From the NCBI GenBank assembly GCA_036873135.1, contig JAPTYO010000014.1, forward strand, positions 22,342,952-22,406,951: 64,000 nucleotides of DNA. Reading direction: 5' to 3'. Positions 23,367 to 34,138 of the stretch are shown here, piece after piece. Every line of letters begins with the position of its first letter. Within the stretch, counting starts at the first letter, position 1. The stretch comes from Clarkia xantiana subsp. parviflora. Lineage: Eukaryota; Streptophyta; Magnoliopsida; Myrtales; Onagraceae. Position numbers and translations under genes: made by a program. Under the pieces are notes generated by a model that ran no database searches, was not told the origin of the DNA, and was given only the letters and a program-made list of their open reading frames with translations.

Positions 23367-24225
23367 GGGTTAAGAACCTATGAAAGGTCTGAACTATCAC
23401 CCATGTTAACGGGAGAAGTCTGAAATTTAAAAAGTTAATAACGGAGGTCTGAAATTTCAATTTTGTTGATTTGAGATTTTCCGTCTATTTTTAGGGTTAA
23501 ATTTAACAGAATTGTGTGAAATGACATTTTTGCCCATTTTATTATTTTGTTTTATTTAATATCTTATTTAAGGAAATGTGAAATGACAAATTTACCCCTA
23601 AAGTCAAATTAAAACCACCCAACTCCGTCCACCGCCACCCGACTCCGGCCACCACCACCCGACTCCGGCAACCACCACCTCGACTCCGACGACCACCACC
23701 TCGGCTCCGGCGACCCGACTCCGGCGACCCGACTCCGGCCACCACCTCAGAAAAAAAACTCCGATCGGAGCAAAAAAGCTCCGATCGGAGCCCAATCGGA
23801 GCAAAAAAGCTCCGATCGGAGCCCAATCGGGGCTGGTGGCTCCGATTTGGGCCCAATCAGAGCCTTGGTGGTGGTCGCCGGAGTACGGTGGTGGTCGCCG
23901 GAGTACGGTGGTGGTCGCCGGAGTACGGTTGGTGGTCGCTGGAGCTGGGTTGGTGGAGTCGTTGTGGCATCAATGGCATTTTGGTCTTTTCGCTTCAAGC
24001 ATGTGAGGGGCACACTTGATAGAAGGGCGTTTTTGGAAATTTATTTTATTTCCGGTCACATGCCAAGCATGTGACCAACTTCTGTTAGTTTTAACGGAAA
24101 AAACTAACGGAGACCGCTGTTATCAACAAAACTGAAATTTCAGACCTCTGTTATTAACTTTTTAAATTTCAGACATCTCCCGTTAACATGGGTGATAGTT
24201 CAGACCTTTCATAGGTTCTTAACCC
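23367..24225. mobile_element. Mutator-like foldback element (GGGTTAAGAACC family)
   Basis: An 859-bp element with ends GGGTTAAGAACCTATGAAAG and complement, and a perfect 9-bp duplication TTTTAAATA (23358-23366 and 24226-24234). Outer arms contain GTTAACGGGAGA and AAAAAGTTAATAAC. The core consists of CCGGCGACCACCACC-type triplets and GCTCCGATCGGAGC palindromes. A palindrome of about 23 bp around GGTCACATGC/GCATGTGACC sits at about 24054-24078. The copy at 41349 is the same family. No transposase was seen. Confidence 0.88.
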
Positions 24226-24234
24226 TTTTAAATA

Positions 24235-25301
24235 AACACTTACATCCAATGTATACCTTTTTATTATCGGATTATCCAAATATGGATGAATAAAGGATTG
24301 ATTTTTAAACTAGGCTAATTCTCAAAATTTATTTAGAAATTAACTTATTTATAAATTAATTCTCAAAGCATGCTCAATTGCTTCGGTTTGTCTAACATCA
24401 TTTTAAAATATTGGTGCTTTCATGCATTATTTTTGTTTAGAAATTATTCTCTTTATGGTTTAATCCTTCAATTTTAAGAGCATTATAATTTGTCTCTTAT
24501 TAGTAATTATTTTATTTTCATTTTTGCCTCCGAAATTTTTTTCTTTTGTGCTTTTTTAAAAACTGTTATTTTTATTTTCTACGATGTAAAACCTTAACAT
24601 TTAAATTCAAAAAAAGAATATTAAAATTCACTTTTATAATCATTGTGATTATTCAGTTTAATTTTATAAATTTTTGGGTAAAATTATAAATAAAATATTT
24701 GCAAAAATAAGTTTAAAGCATGGATACTTTCAAAGGATCCTAGCAAATCCCCAATTGCTTGCATGGTATCATAGTCATCTTAAAAGTAAGTTTACGTTTT
24801 CTACGTAGTAAATCCACATATTCACACTATTTATCTCTTGTGTCTTAACTTTTTTTGTGGATACAATTTAACCCCTAGTTTTAGAGGGTTTTTTTTTTTT
24901 TTTTTAGAATTTATTAATTAAATGGCCAAAACTTAACTTTTTTTTAAATATGGTTTTTTTAATTAATTTTTTAGATTTTTCATATTACAAAATTGATAAA
25001 AATTAATTGGAAACTAGTTACGAATTTTACTTAGTTGTTCTTTTTTTTCCCTATCAAACTCTTGAATACTATTAACGAGTTTTACCAAAATTTTGATCAT
25101 ACTGGCAAATCTTATCGAAAATTTGTTTAGGTTTGTTGATTTTGAAATTGTTTGCTCATTTTCACGATCAATTTTTAAAATGTTCTTATCATATAATTGA
25201 AATAAAGTTATATTTTTAAGTGTAGTGTCAGTTTAACCCTATCAATGTGATATACATCAAACCATTCTTAAAACATGCTTAATTTTTCTATTAAAAAATA
25301 T

Positions 25302-25374
<73 letters not shown>

Positions 25375-25530
25375 AAACTCTAAAGGTAAGGGTTAAATGG
25401 CATAAGCAGTTGAGCATACTTTAATAATTAGTTTTTGAAGAAGCATAATTCAGAAGTAAGTTTGAGAAATGACCTAATTTAAGAATTCACTCATAAAAGA
25501 GTTACTATTGGACAAAATATCTATCTTCTC
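24235..25530. other. AT-rich intergenic DNA, no gene seen
   Basis: No supported gene or element boundary. A (TA)n microsatellite lies at 25305-25371. Confidence 0.4.
25305..25371. repeat. (TA)n microsatellite
   Basis: About 33 uninterrupted TA dinucleotides. Confidence 0.95.
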
Positions 25531-25539
25531 TAAGGAGGT

Positions 25540-26315
25540 GTTTGGATGGATGTAAGGTAGGATATAATCTCACATTACGCCACACATTAAGTTGTTTACC
25601 AAACGACGTAATGTGCATTTTAATGTAATGTCCACTGTAATATGAGATTACGTCCAAACTCCTTTCAACGTAATGTGACATTACATCCAAAAACGGAAGT
25701 AATGCGATATTACGTCCAACATTACAGATTGTTATTATTTATTATTTACTAAGTAGATAAAACATTTTGTATCAAATAATATTATTATCATCAACTTTTT
25801 ATTTTTTATTTACTTCATAACACATTATTATAATAAATAATAATGCACATGATATTCATATAAAATGAATAATTCTCTTTCGTTATATTTTGTATAAAAT
25901 TATCTTATAAAACTATATATAGAATTTGAGTAGTTGTATGTATTGAGTTTAAATATTTAGTCTTTAGAATTCATAAATGACAATAGTATTAACCACACAC
26001 GTAATTTTTAATAAGTTAGGTGTTGTCATTTTTTTTTAATCTTATCATATTAAGATATAATACAATTTCATATAGGTTACTATAATAACAAATTGACATT
26101 ACAATGCACATTACAATACATACCAAACACTGTAATCTAACATTACATTCTACATTACAGCACAACCAAACACTGTAGTGGGATTCGACCTCGGGTCGCC
26201 CCTGAGAACACAACTTGCTTTACCAGTTGGTCCAATAAACATTGGTTAGCTCACATTACTTGTAATATCACATTTCACGTAATCTCACATTAGGTTCATC
26301 CAAACGCACAGAAAA
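25540..26315. mobile_element. Candidate inverted-repeat element with internal SINE-like segment
   Basis: The left side begins GGTGTTTGGATGGATG and then AATCTCACATTACG; the right side has CGTAATCTCACATTAGG and TTCATCCAAACGCAC, so the two ends are inverted copies of each other. ACATTAC-type motifs recur throughout. No clear target duplication could be found, so the superfamily is undecided. A tRNA-like segment lies inside at about 26175-26250. Confidence 0.5.
26170..26250 (-). mobile_element. tRNA-related SINE fragment
   Basis: On the minus strand, CAACTGGTAAAGC resembles a pol III A box and GAGGTCGAATCCC a B box, about 30 bases apart. No intact tRNA fold is evident, so a SINE head is more likely than a tRNA gene. 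Confidence 0.4.
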
Positions 26316-26319
26316 TAAA

Positions 26320-26608
26320 ATACGTATTTAATTATCATTAAACCATAAACAAAATTTCTTTAAAAAAAAACCATTAGATGGTTCCGATCGCACAAGTTCA
26401 AATCATAATGATATCATTTATATATTATATAAACTTTCTTCACTCTTAAAGTAAAATGTTATTAATAAATATCAATTTAAAGAAGGATATAAATTATATG
26501 ACTAACTTATTTATCCCATTTAATTAATTTAAGAATATTTAGTGAACTAACCCAACGTCCACATGCAATTATTCTAGTGGTACAACTACCAATCATTTCT
26601 ATTGATAC

Positions 26609-26670
<62 letters not shown>

Positions 26671-28213
26671 CAACGATGGGATTGCAAGATTTTGAAAGTC
26701 TAGGGGGTGTAATTGACCACTAAATGAAAGAAAAAAGTGCAAAGTTAACCCCAAAAGAACTGAAAATAGCCAACTTTGGAAAGTTAATATTCCTTCCTTA
26801 AGCTAGTCTACTATGAAAAATATGATTCAAATCTTCTCATCGCTCTTTCTATCTCATATCGTGTCTCATAATTAATATTTAAACACATATTTATAAATTT
26901 AATATTTTTTTTAAAGTTCACAAATCCCAATAATATTTAAAAAAAACTACAAAGTTAATTACTCCCAAGATACCTATGTCGAAATTTTAATAATGAGACA
27001 CGATCTACAACATAAAGACTGAAACATGATATCTGTATTAAAAATGGTTGAAGTGTCCGACCAATTTTGTAGTTGCCGGGAAATAATACTTCATTAGAGA
27101 AGGAAATAGATTCCAATGATTGGAAAAAGATATATTACTTGCAAATCATATAAAAAAATTAAGTGAATATAAAAAGGCATAAATATTACAATATCAAAAT
27201 GGAGAGGAGTTTTTTTTTTGTCCACCGTCGATTTATATATAAATAAAATGTAAAATTAATTTAATTTCCTAACAAACATCTCCCAAATGAATGAAGCTAT
27301 GAAAAATAGAGGAATCAACCTAAAGAACTTAACTTTAGATCTGTAAAGCAAACAAATAAAAAGCATCACAAGAATAATAACTGCATACTGAAAACAAACT
27401 AAAGATTTATTTGTTGGTTGGTAGAGTTCATGATGAATCTAAATCTTTAAATAAAAGAAACGCGGTTTAAGTGGTAGCCAAAACTTTATGAGACTAGACC
27501 GATTATTTTTCTATAAAAAGGACCGATTATTTGGTGTTAAATAATCTAGTATGCTACATTATTATTAGTTAGTAACTGCGCGTTGTGTGACATCCTACTG
27601 AAAAAAAGGACATAATTATAGTTATTAACCCAATCGAATTAATAGTTAACTAGTAATTAAATCCATTTATTGTGCGTTGTTTTAAATAAAATTTTCTATA
27701 CACAAAATGTTTTATAACGATAAGGCAATAAATAATTATATTTATCTATAGAGCTTTATATAAAGTGTTTTCTAAACCTTTTCGAATTTTCGATCTGATA
27801 TGGTCTTTGAACTCCTAAAATTATAGACTGAAAAAAAAAAAGAACTTCTAAAATTATAGAGACCAACCGATCAATGTCTTTAAAACATATTATATAATAA
27901 ATATCTATCATATTAATTGATAGTAATTACTAATTAGTGTGTTTAATAATTGTGATAGTAATTAAAATATTTAATTTTTTAATTAATTTCTCCCTCCTAT
28001 TATCTTTTTAAATTTGTAAATCTTCTAACTAATTTATTATTCCTTTAGGCAAAAAGAAGGAATAAATTTCTTAATTTCATCTCAAACTTGAACGTCTCTT
28101 CTCAACTCATCCTAGCTTTGTTCGTAAATATGTGCTTTGCATTGTCTGTTGCACTTGTTGACTGCCAATTGCATAAACATGATAACAGTTAACAAGCAGT
28201 TTGGAAAGAGTCA
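26320..28213. other. AT-rich intergenic DNA, no gene seen
   Basis: Only a (TAA)n microsatellite (26611-26669) and AT-rich DNA were noted. Confidence 0.4.
26611..26669. repeat. (AAT)n microsatellite
   Basis: About 19 uninterrupted AAT trinucleotides. Confidence 0.95.
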
Positions 28214-28221
28214 CATGAGAC

Positions 28222-28772
28222 TAGGGATGGGCGCTGAACCGGTTCAGGCCGAACCGGTTCCGGACCGGACCGGAACTGTTTTAAACGGTCCGGTCCAATA
28301 ATAACTAGAGTTTTTTTTTGGCTTAGGTTGGTCTAAAAAAAACTGGACTGGTTTGAACCGGTTCAGAACCGGTCCAGAACCGGTTTTGGACTGTTTTTTA
28401 AAAAAACAAGTTCTGGACCGGTTTTGTATGTCGGACCGGTTTTATCAATAAAAATCGGTCCAAAACCAGTCAAAACCAGTCAAAACCAGTCAGAAACCGG
28501 TCAAAACCGGTCAAAAACTGGGTTTTTAAAAAAAAAAAAAATCGGTCAAAAAGTTTTTTTTTTTTTTTTTTTTTTACTAAAAAGAGGTTCAAAACCGGTC
28601 CGGTCCGGACTGGTTTATTGGACTGGTTTGGTATACCCCTTGGACTGGTTCCAATTTAGGGGTTATAAACCAGTCCAATTTGGACCGGTTCACTCCGAAC
28701 CGGTTCCAAACGGTCCGGTTCCAGACCAGTTCCGAACCAGTCCGGCCGGACCGGTTTTTATGCCCAAGCCTA
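28222..28772. mobile_element. hAT-type MITE with GGACCGGTT arrays
   Basis: A 551-bp element with ends TAGGGATGGGC and GCCCAAGCCTA and a perfect 8-bp duplication CATGAGAC (28214-28221 and 28773-28780). It is filled with GAACCGGTTC, GGACCGG and GGTCAAAACC motifs, inverted about the centre. No transposase is encoded. An open frame across it is a composition effect. Confidence 0.9.
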
Positions 28773-28780
28773 CATGAGAC

Positions 28781-29414
28781 ACTGTGATGATAAAATGCTA
28801 AAATTTTGTTCAAAATAATACACTCTTTAATTAAGTATTGATTATTATGTGTTGAATTTTTTTGTTTAAACAAAAAAAACCGTACAAAAAAGGGACTGCT
28901 TATTTTGTCTCATATTGTTTTTTTTATATATTTTTTTAAAACCCGGTCCGAAATTGCAGATATACATATCGAATTAATAAAAAACCGAACCGACCGAACC
29001 CTTATCTAAACACTCGTAGGGAGAGAAAAAAAAATGCAAATTAGAGCACCGAGTTGGGTTTGTAATTTGTATTTGCAATTTCTCCATAGGCAAGTTTCAA
29101 TGAGCCCATTATACAACGGAATACCCATTTTCTTCAAGCGCATCCTCTTCTCAGGTGAGCCCAGGCCCTTATCGTCGAGCATGCGACCTAAATCAATCTC
29201 GACCCCAAAATCAAGACGGAAGCTCTGCTGTGCTCTTGAATCTTGATCCGATCGTGCGATCGATCTCTAATAAAACCCTAATTTGATTCCGAGGTTTATG
29301 ATTTCCGAAACTCGGTCCGTGTTCTTCAGATTCAATATGGTTTGAATTTCTTCATGTCAATCACTTCCTAGTGGAGCAGAGGAATCGTGCGGAGAAGACG
29401 AGGAATCATCATCC
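28781..29414 (+). promoter_or_regulatory. Promoter and 5' leader of the trihelix gene
   Basis: Spacer between the MITE and the trihelix ATG. The last ~380 bases are more GC-rich and leader-like, with several upstream ATGs (for example 29034 and 29099) and a CAGGTGAG donor-like site near 29152. Start site and leader introns cannot be fixed. Confidence 0.35.
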
Positions 29415-30362
29415 ATGGCAGATCCCTACTCGCTTAAGCATTCGAGGAAGCCTTCCCATCGTCCACGGCAACCTAATCACTCGTTCGATTACCAGCCTCA
29501 GTACCCTACCTTCTCTGATTACGGTAGAGAACCTGAGCGGCAGCCGAAGAAGCAGAAGATTAGTGATTTGGTCCATGAGTATGGGTCGAATTCATCGGGC
29601 GGATCCCTGAATTGGAACGATCAGCTGTCGTTTTTGCTGCTAGATGTTTGGGGCGAGAGGTTTATGGAATTAGGGCGGAGGAGCTTGAGGTCGGAGGATT
29701 GGGTCGAGGTTGCAGAGAGAGTTTCTATGGCGTCCAGAATGGAGGTTTCCGATGTAGACTGCAGGAAGCAGCTTGATGCATTGAAGAGGAAGTACAGGAA
29801 GCTAGCTATGGAGAAGAACGGGGTGGGCAGTTACAGCTGGAAGTTCTACAAGAAAATGGAGATGCTAATGGGCGTAGAAACGGAGGAGAATGGACTGGCC
29901 TGTGGTGTGGATTCAGGGGAGTACTGTTTTGCAGATACAAGGGTTTATTTAGAGCGATCAACCGTCTATGATGAAATGAGGGATAGTCCAAGTGGATCGG
30001 AGATGGAAGATGAAGATGATGAGGAAGAGGATGACGACGAAGATGATGATTTGCCTCCACAGAGGAGAGGAAGCGGTGGAGAGGGGATGAAGGTGTTGGT
30101 CGATTCGATTGAGAGATTCGGGAAGCTGTACGAGGAGATTGAGAACAACAAGAGGGAGCAGATGATGGAGTTGAAGAAGATGAGGGCAGATTTCGATAGA
30201 GAGATGGAGATTCAGAAGAAGGACATTCTGGAGAAAGCCTGTGCTGATATTGCAAAGATTCAAGAGGGTGGCTCTGATGTTGATGATGATGATGATGATG
30301 AGGAAGATAAGGAGATCAATGAGGATGGCGTTGGTGATGATGATGATACTTGCAGTGAGTAA
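29415..30362 (+). CDS. Trihelix transcription factor, SIP1/ASIL-like
   Basis: Single-exon gene of 315 residues. Residues 65-150 form a trihelix (SANT/MYB-like) DNA-binding domain: W67 in SLNWNDQ, LLLDVWGERF with W79, W96 in LRSEDWVEVAERVS, then CRKQLDALKRKYRKL and the fourth-helix segment around SWKFYKKMEML. A short basic segment (QPKKQK, 43-48) precedes it and could be a nuclear signal. An acidic stretch (about 196-212), a C-terminal heptad-like helix (about 230-285, with MELKKMRADFDREMEI) and an acidic tail rich in Asp follow. This layout is that of the SIP1 clade (ASIL1/ASIL2), nuclear factors binding GT elements, often repressors of seed or stress genes. The exact orthologue is not decided. 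The Asp tail is encoded by a GAT repeat that may vary in length. Confidence 0.9.
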   Translation: MADPYSLKHSRKPSHRPRQPNHSFDYQPQYPTFSDYGREPERQPKKQKISDLVHEYGSNSSGGSLNWNDQLSFLLLDVWGERFMELGRRSLRSEDWVEVAERVSMASRMEVSDVDCRKQLDALKRKYRKLAMEKNGVGSYSWKFYKKMEMLMGVETEENGLACGVDSGEYCFADTRVYLERSTVYDEMRDSPSGSEMEDEDDEEEDDDEDDDLPPQRRGSGGEGMKVLVDSIERFGKLYEEIENNKREQMMELKKMRADFDREMEIQKKDILEKACADIAKIQEGGSDVDDDDDDEEDKEINEDGVGDDDDTCSE

Positions 30363-32026
30363 GGAAGTCAAAATGTAGGTAATTTCTCTGCTTTAATGGT
30401 CCTGCTCTTGAACTAGGATTACAAAGTTGATCACTTTCTTGTCAAAATCATGGTCCCATAACACGGGTTTTTGTTAGCTGTAATCTGATTCAGGAATTTC
30501 ATATGATCATGTATTGGAGTATGTTGATTTCTTTATGAGAATGATGGTAGCTCGATAAGGGTGTAAGTTGCTTATGCTTGATTAGTAGTGGTTTGGACGA
30601 TGTAATGAAAGTTGCTTCTTTTTGTAATGAAGTAAAAGATTGTACATCTTGGGAAACAAGAATTCTAAGCATCCTAATTCCTACACAGTTGAATTTGCAA
30701 GAGAAGTCGAATCTGTGAGAATCCTAAGAAGAAGCTTAAACCGAGCTCGATCTTTGACATTATGCGTCTCCTCCCACACAAATCCTTGATTGAAGTTCAT
30801 CTGATACATCACCAATTTGTAGGGTTGGTGAGTAATCGATGAACTCGACTCGATCATCTTCCTTGTCTCTGGCTTAAGCTTCATCAATCAAACAGCTCCT
30901 TCCATTTGAGTTGGGACCAAACACTAGTGGAGAGAGTGAGTTAGGGAGGTCTTTGTTGGGTTGACCCAAGTATTTGTTTTAGATAGAATGGATGTAGTGT
31001 AGTTTGGCTTGCTAATTAATTAAATTTCCTGGCTAATTTAGGCTGAAAAATCACAATTTCCATTTTTTAATGATTGAAGTTTATGGCAGTAAAAGTATTC
31101 TATTCTATTATCAAGTGTAATGATAAGTTAGTACAAAATAACAACAGCTCAGTTGGCCTGCGCTATTTTTGAGCTAGTTGGGAATCAGGTTAACAACATA
31201 AAATCAGTCCCAATTGTAGACTATGTCGCTGATTAGTGTTTTAGGTTTAAAATATTGATGATATTTGCTGTCTACTATTAAATTAGCAGATTTTCAATTT
31301 TTGTCTTTTCAATTTAACGGAACAAAAACATAATTTTAAGCATCAAATAAAGATAAACTGTGAACAACAAATTTGATACTTCGTAAAGTAAAAAATAACA
31401 TGGCCTTGTTGCTTAAAATACCAATTTAATCACAAATACCAGTCGAAAATGTAAAAAACAATTTTTCTAATAGTTAGGACGCCGAATATTAACATTTTAA
31501 ATCTGAGATAGTAATTAATAACATAGATTTAAGGTTGAAGCTTTTTTTAGGCTTCAAGTTGGGAATAATGTGTATTTTCAGTTTTGTGTGGAACCGAAGT
31601 TTTGGTTGATGCTACTTTTGATATAATAATATACTAAAAATAGTTTCATCATAATTATACATTTGTTGTTACTATTAAGTTTAGACTTATATAACAGTTG
31701 GTTAAGTCGCACATCTTATTTTCTACATGGTACCAGAGTGTGCAGATTTGAACTATTTTAAAGAAAAATTAAAACCTCCTACTAAAACCTCTTTTTATAT
31801 TTTTTTTCAACCCTACAAAGTCGAAGGAATCTTGGGGATCAAACACGATGGATGATGCAAAAAAGTATTTGGGTTTTCTGACACTATGTAACCAGTTTAA
31901 AAGTGAAATTTTGAGTTTTCTCATAGATCGAGTGACCAATAGAATTTATAAATAGAAGAATCTCTTTCTTAATACTCTCTGGGGGGGGGGGGGGTTATTA
32001 CAACTATCCCTATAATATATGCTTCG
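30363..32026. other. 3' flank of the trihelix gene and intergenic DNA
   Basis: The first several hundred bases should contain the 3' UTR. No other gene is supported. A run of 14 G lies at 31981-31994. Confidence 0.4.
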
Positions 32027-32035
32027 TTGTTATTT

Positions 32036-32795
32036 GGATTAAGAACACAGTAGGGACGTGAATGTTTGCCTATGTTGCTAAAAGGAGTTTGAATTGAAAA
32101 AACGTATTATTAAGGGCCTGAATTTTGAGTTTTGTGTATAAGTGAGGTCTCCGTCTATTTTTTCTGTTAAAAGTGACGGAAAGTGGTCACATGCTTGGCA
32201 TGTGACCGAAAATAATTTGAAAATGCCCTTTAACTAAAGTGTGTCCCTCACATGTTTGACCTAAAAAGACGAAAGTACCATTTAAGCCACCACAGCTCCG
32301 GCGACCACCACCACCCGGCTCCGGCGACCACCACCCCAGCTCCGGCGACCCAAAAAAGCTCCGATCTGAGCTCCAATCGGAGACAAAGCTCCGATCGGAG
32401 CCACAAAGCTCCGATTCGGGGCCATAGAGCTCTAGATCGGAGCTTTTTGGCTCCGATAGGAATTTTTTTGGGTTGTCGGAGGGGGGTTTTGGTCGCCGGA
32501 GCTGGGGTTGTGGTCGCCGGAGCTGGGTGGTGGTCGGTGGCCTTAAGGGCATAATTAGTGTGCAGGGGTATTTTAGACATTTCACATTTCATTAATTAAA
32601 CTGATAAATTGTATAATAATTGCAAAAGGGTAATTCTGTCATTTCACGTGGTTTCGTTACATTTAACAGCAAATTTGGACGGAAACTCGATTATCAACAA
32701 AACTCAAAATTTAGACCCTTAATAGTACGTTTTTTCAATTCAGACCCTTTTTAACACATGGGCAAACATTAAGGCCCCTATTGTGTTCTTAACCT
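32036..32795. mobile_element. Mutator-like foldback element, diverged
   Basis: A 760-bp element with ends GGATTAAGAACACAGTAGGG and, inverted, AGGTTAAGAACACAATAGGG. Flanks TTGTTATTT (32027-32035) and TTATTATTT (32796-32804) match at 8 of 9. The core has GCTCCGATCGGAGC-like palindromes and CCGGCGACCACC triplets, and a palindrome around GGTCACATGC/GCATGTGACC at about 32185-32205, as in the 23367 and 41349 copies. It looks older than those copies. Confidence 0.78.
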
Positions 32796-32804
32796 TTATT
32801 ATTT

Positions 32805-33232
32805 AGTATTTAGGCTATCAGAAACGTGGTACGATAATGTTTACAGTATGTCGCACTTTTTTTTGGGGCCAAAAGGGAGAGTAAAGAACAACATTGGAAA
32901 CAGTAGGATAAGTTGATGAGGCCTAAGTTGAAGAGTGGTATGGAATTTCGACACATGCACACTTTCAACTTGGCTACGCTCACAAAAACATCATAGCGGC
33001 TCCAAAACAAACCTGGTGTATACTATGCCAGAGTTACCACAAATATATTTCAAATATGACATACTAGAAAAAAATATATAAAAGGATGTGCAAACTAGAT
33101 TGCTGTACAATTAAAAAAAAGTATTCTAATTCGATAAATTAGTTGTTTGTAACCATCTTTTCTTATTTAAAATTACGTAGTCATCGGAATAGTTGTTGGG
33201 TTTTGCAATAAAAGCTCTTTTATGTGGAAAAA
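32805..33232. other. Intergenic DNA between two elements
   Basis: No gene or repeat boundary was recognised. Confidence 0.35.
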
Positions 33233-33241
33233 AAATAATTA

Positions 33242-33771
33242 GGGTTAATTATCAAATTGCTAGCTAACGTTTGGGTCCACAAGCAAATTGTTAGCTCACG
33301 TTTCGTTCCGGGCAAATAACTAGCTCATGTTCTCTTAAGTGAATAAATAACTAGCTTCGTTCACTTTTTTACTATTTTTTGACGAAATCGGCACGTGGAC
33401 GACATGTGATGACCAAATTACCACCAACCCACCATTTTCTAATATTTTTTCACATAACCTATATATCAAATGTTTTAGGTTTAAATAAAGTACCCACATT
33501 CAAAATCAATTGATCACATTAAATAATTAATAAGTCTTAAGCATATTGATCTCTATAATATTAGAAGATGATGTGCTGAGACATTTTAGTCATTTTACAT
33601 AATTATAAGTAATTTACGTGCCGATTCCGATAAAAAATAATAGAAAAGAGAACGTGAACTAGCCATTTGTTTACATAGGAAAACTTGAGCAAATTATTTG
33701 TCCGAAAAGAAAAATGAGCTAGCAATTTGTTCGCGGACTTAAACATTGGCTAGCAATTTGATAATTAACCC
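33242..33771. mobile_element. Mutator-like MITE just upstream of the Rab gene
   Basis: A 530-bp element with perfect ends GGGTTAATTATC and GATAATTAACCC and a perfect 9-bp duplication AAATAATTA (33233-33241 and 33772-33780). Subterminal motifs CAAATTGCTAGC and AGCTAACGTTTG recur inverted. It has no coding capacity and ends about 370 bp before the Rab start codon. Confidence 0.88.
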
Positions 33772-33780
33772 AAATAATTA

Positions 33781-34138
33781 AGAGATAAGAATCCCAAAGA
33801 TAAATAATAAATTGATAATCATTCATCAAATTGACAAAATAATAAGCACCGGAGGAAGAAGAAGACAAAGTGAAGTAACAGCAATCAAAGAAAAAGCCTT
33901 CTTATGTGTACTTTTACTTACTTACCAGTCAAAACCCAAAACCAACCATTCTCCATTGATTGAATCACCAAATCAGGAACTTCCTTGCTGATATCGCTTC
34001 CATTTGCTTTCTTCTCTATAGAAAGGGTTGATTTTTCTCTACATTCAACGGACTTGTTTCTTTTGCTACTTCCCCTTCTCTCAGTGGTTCTCTGTGATTT
34101 ATCTCGTCGGATTTCAGTTTGGATCGATCAATACAAGT
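33781..34138 (+). promoter_or_regulatory. Promoter and 5' leader of the Rab gene
   Basis: The C/T-rich stretch from about 33940 has leader character and runs to the ATG at 34139. No clear TATA box was fixed. The upstream edge is the duplicated target of the MITE. Confidence 0.35.

Noticed and set aside
23542..24074. Open frames inside the foldback core (and similar ones at 32187-32592, 41502-42089 and 53439-53988)
   Set aside because: They are composed of translated palindromes (Arg, Ser, Gly and Pro repeats) and vary between copies. No transposase motif was found.
29806..30371. Minus-strand open frames rich in Ser, Leu and Ile opposite the trihelix gene
   Set aside because: They mirror the acidic GAT/GAG repeats of the trihelix frame.
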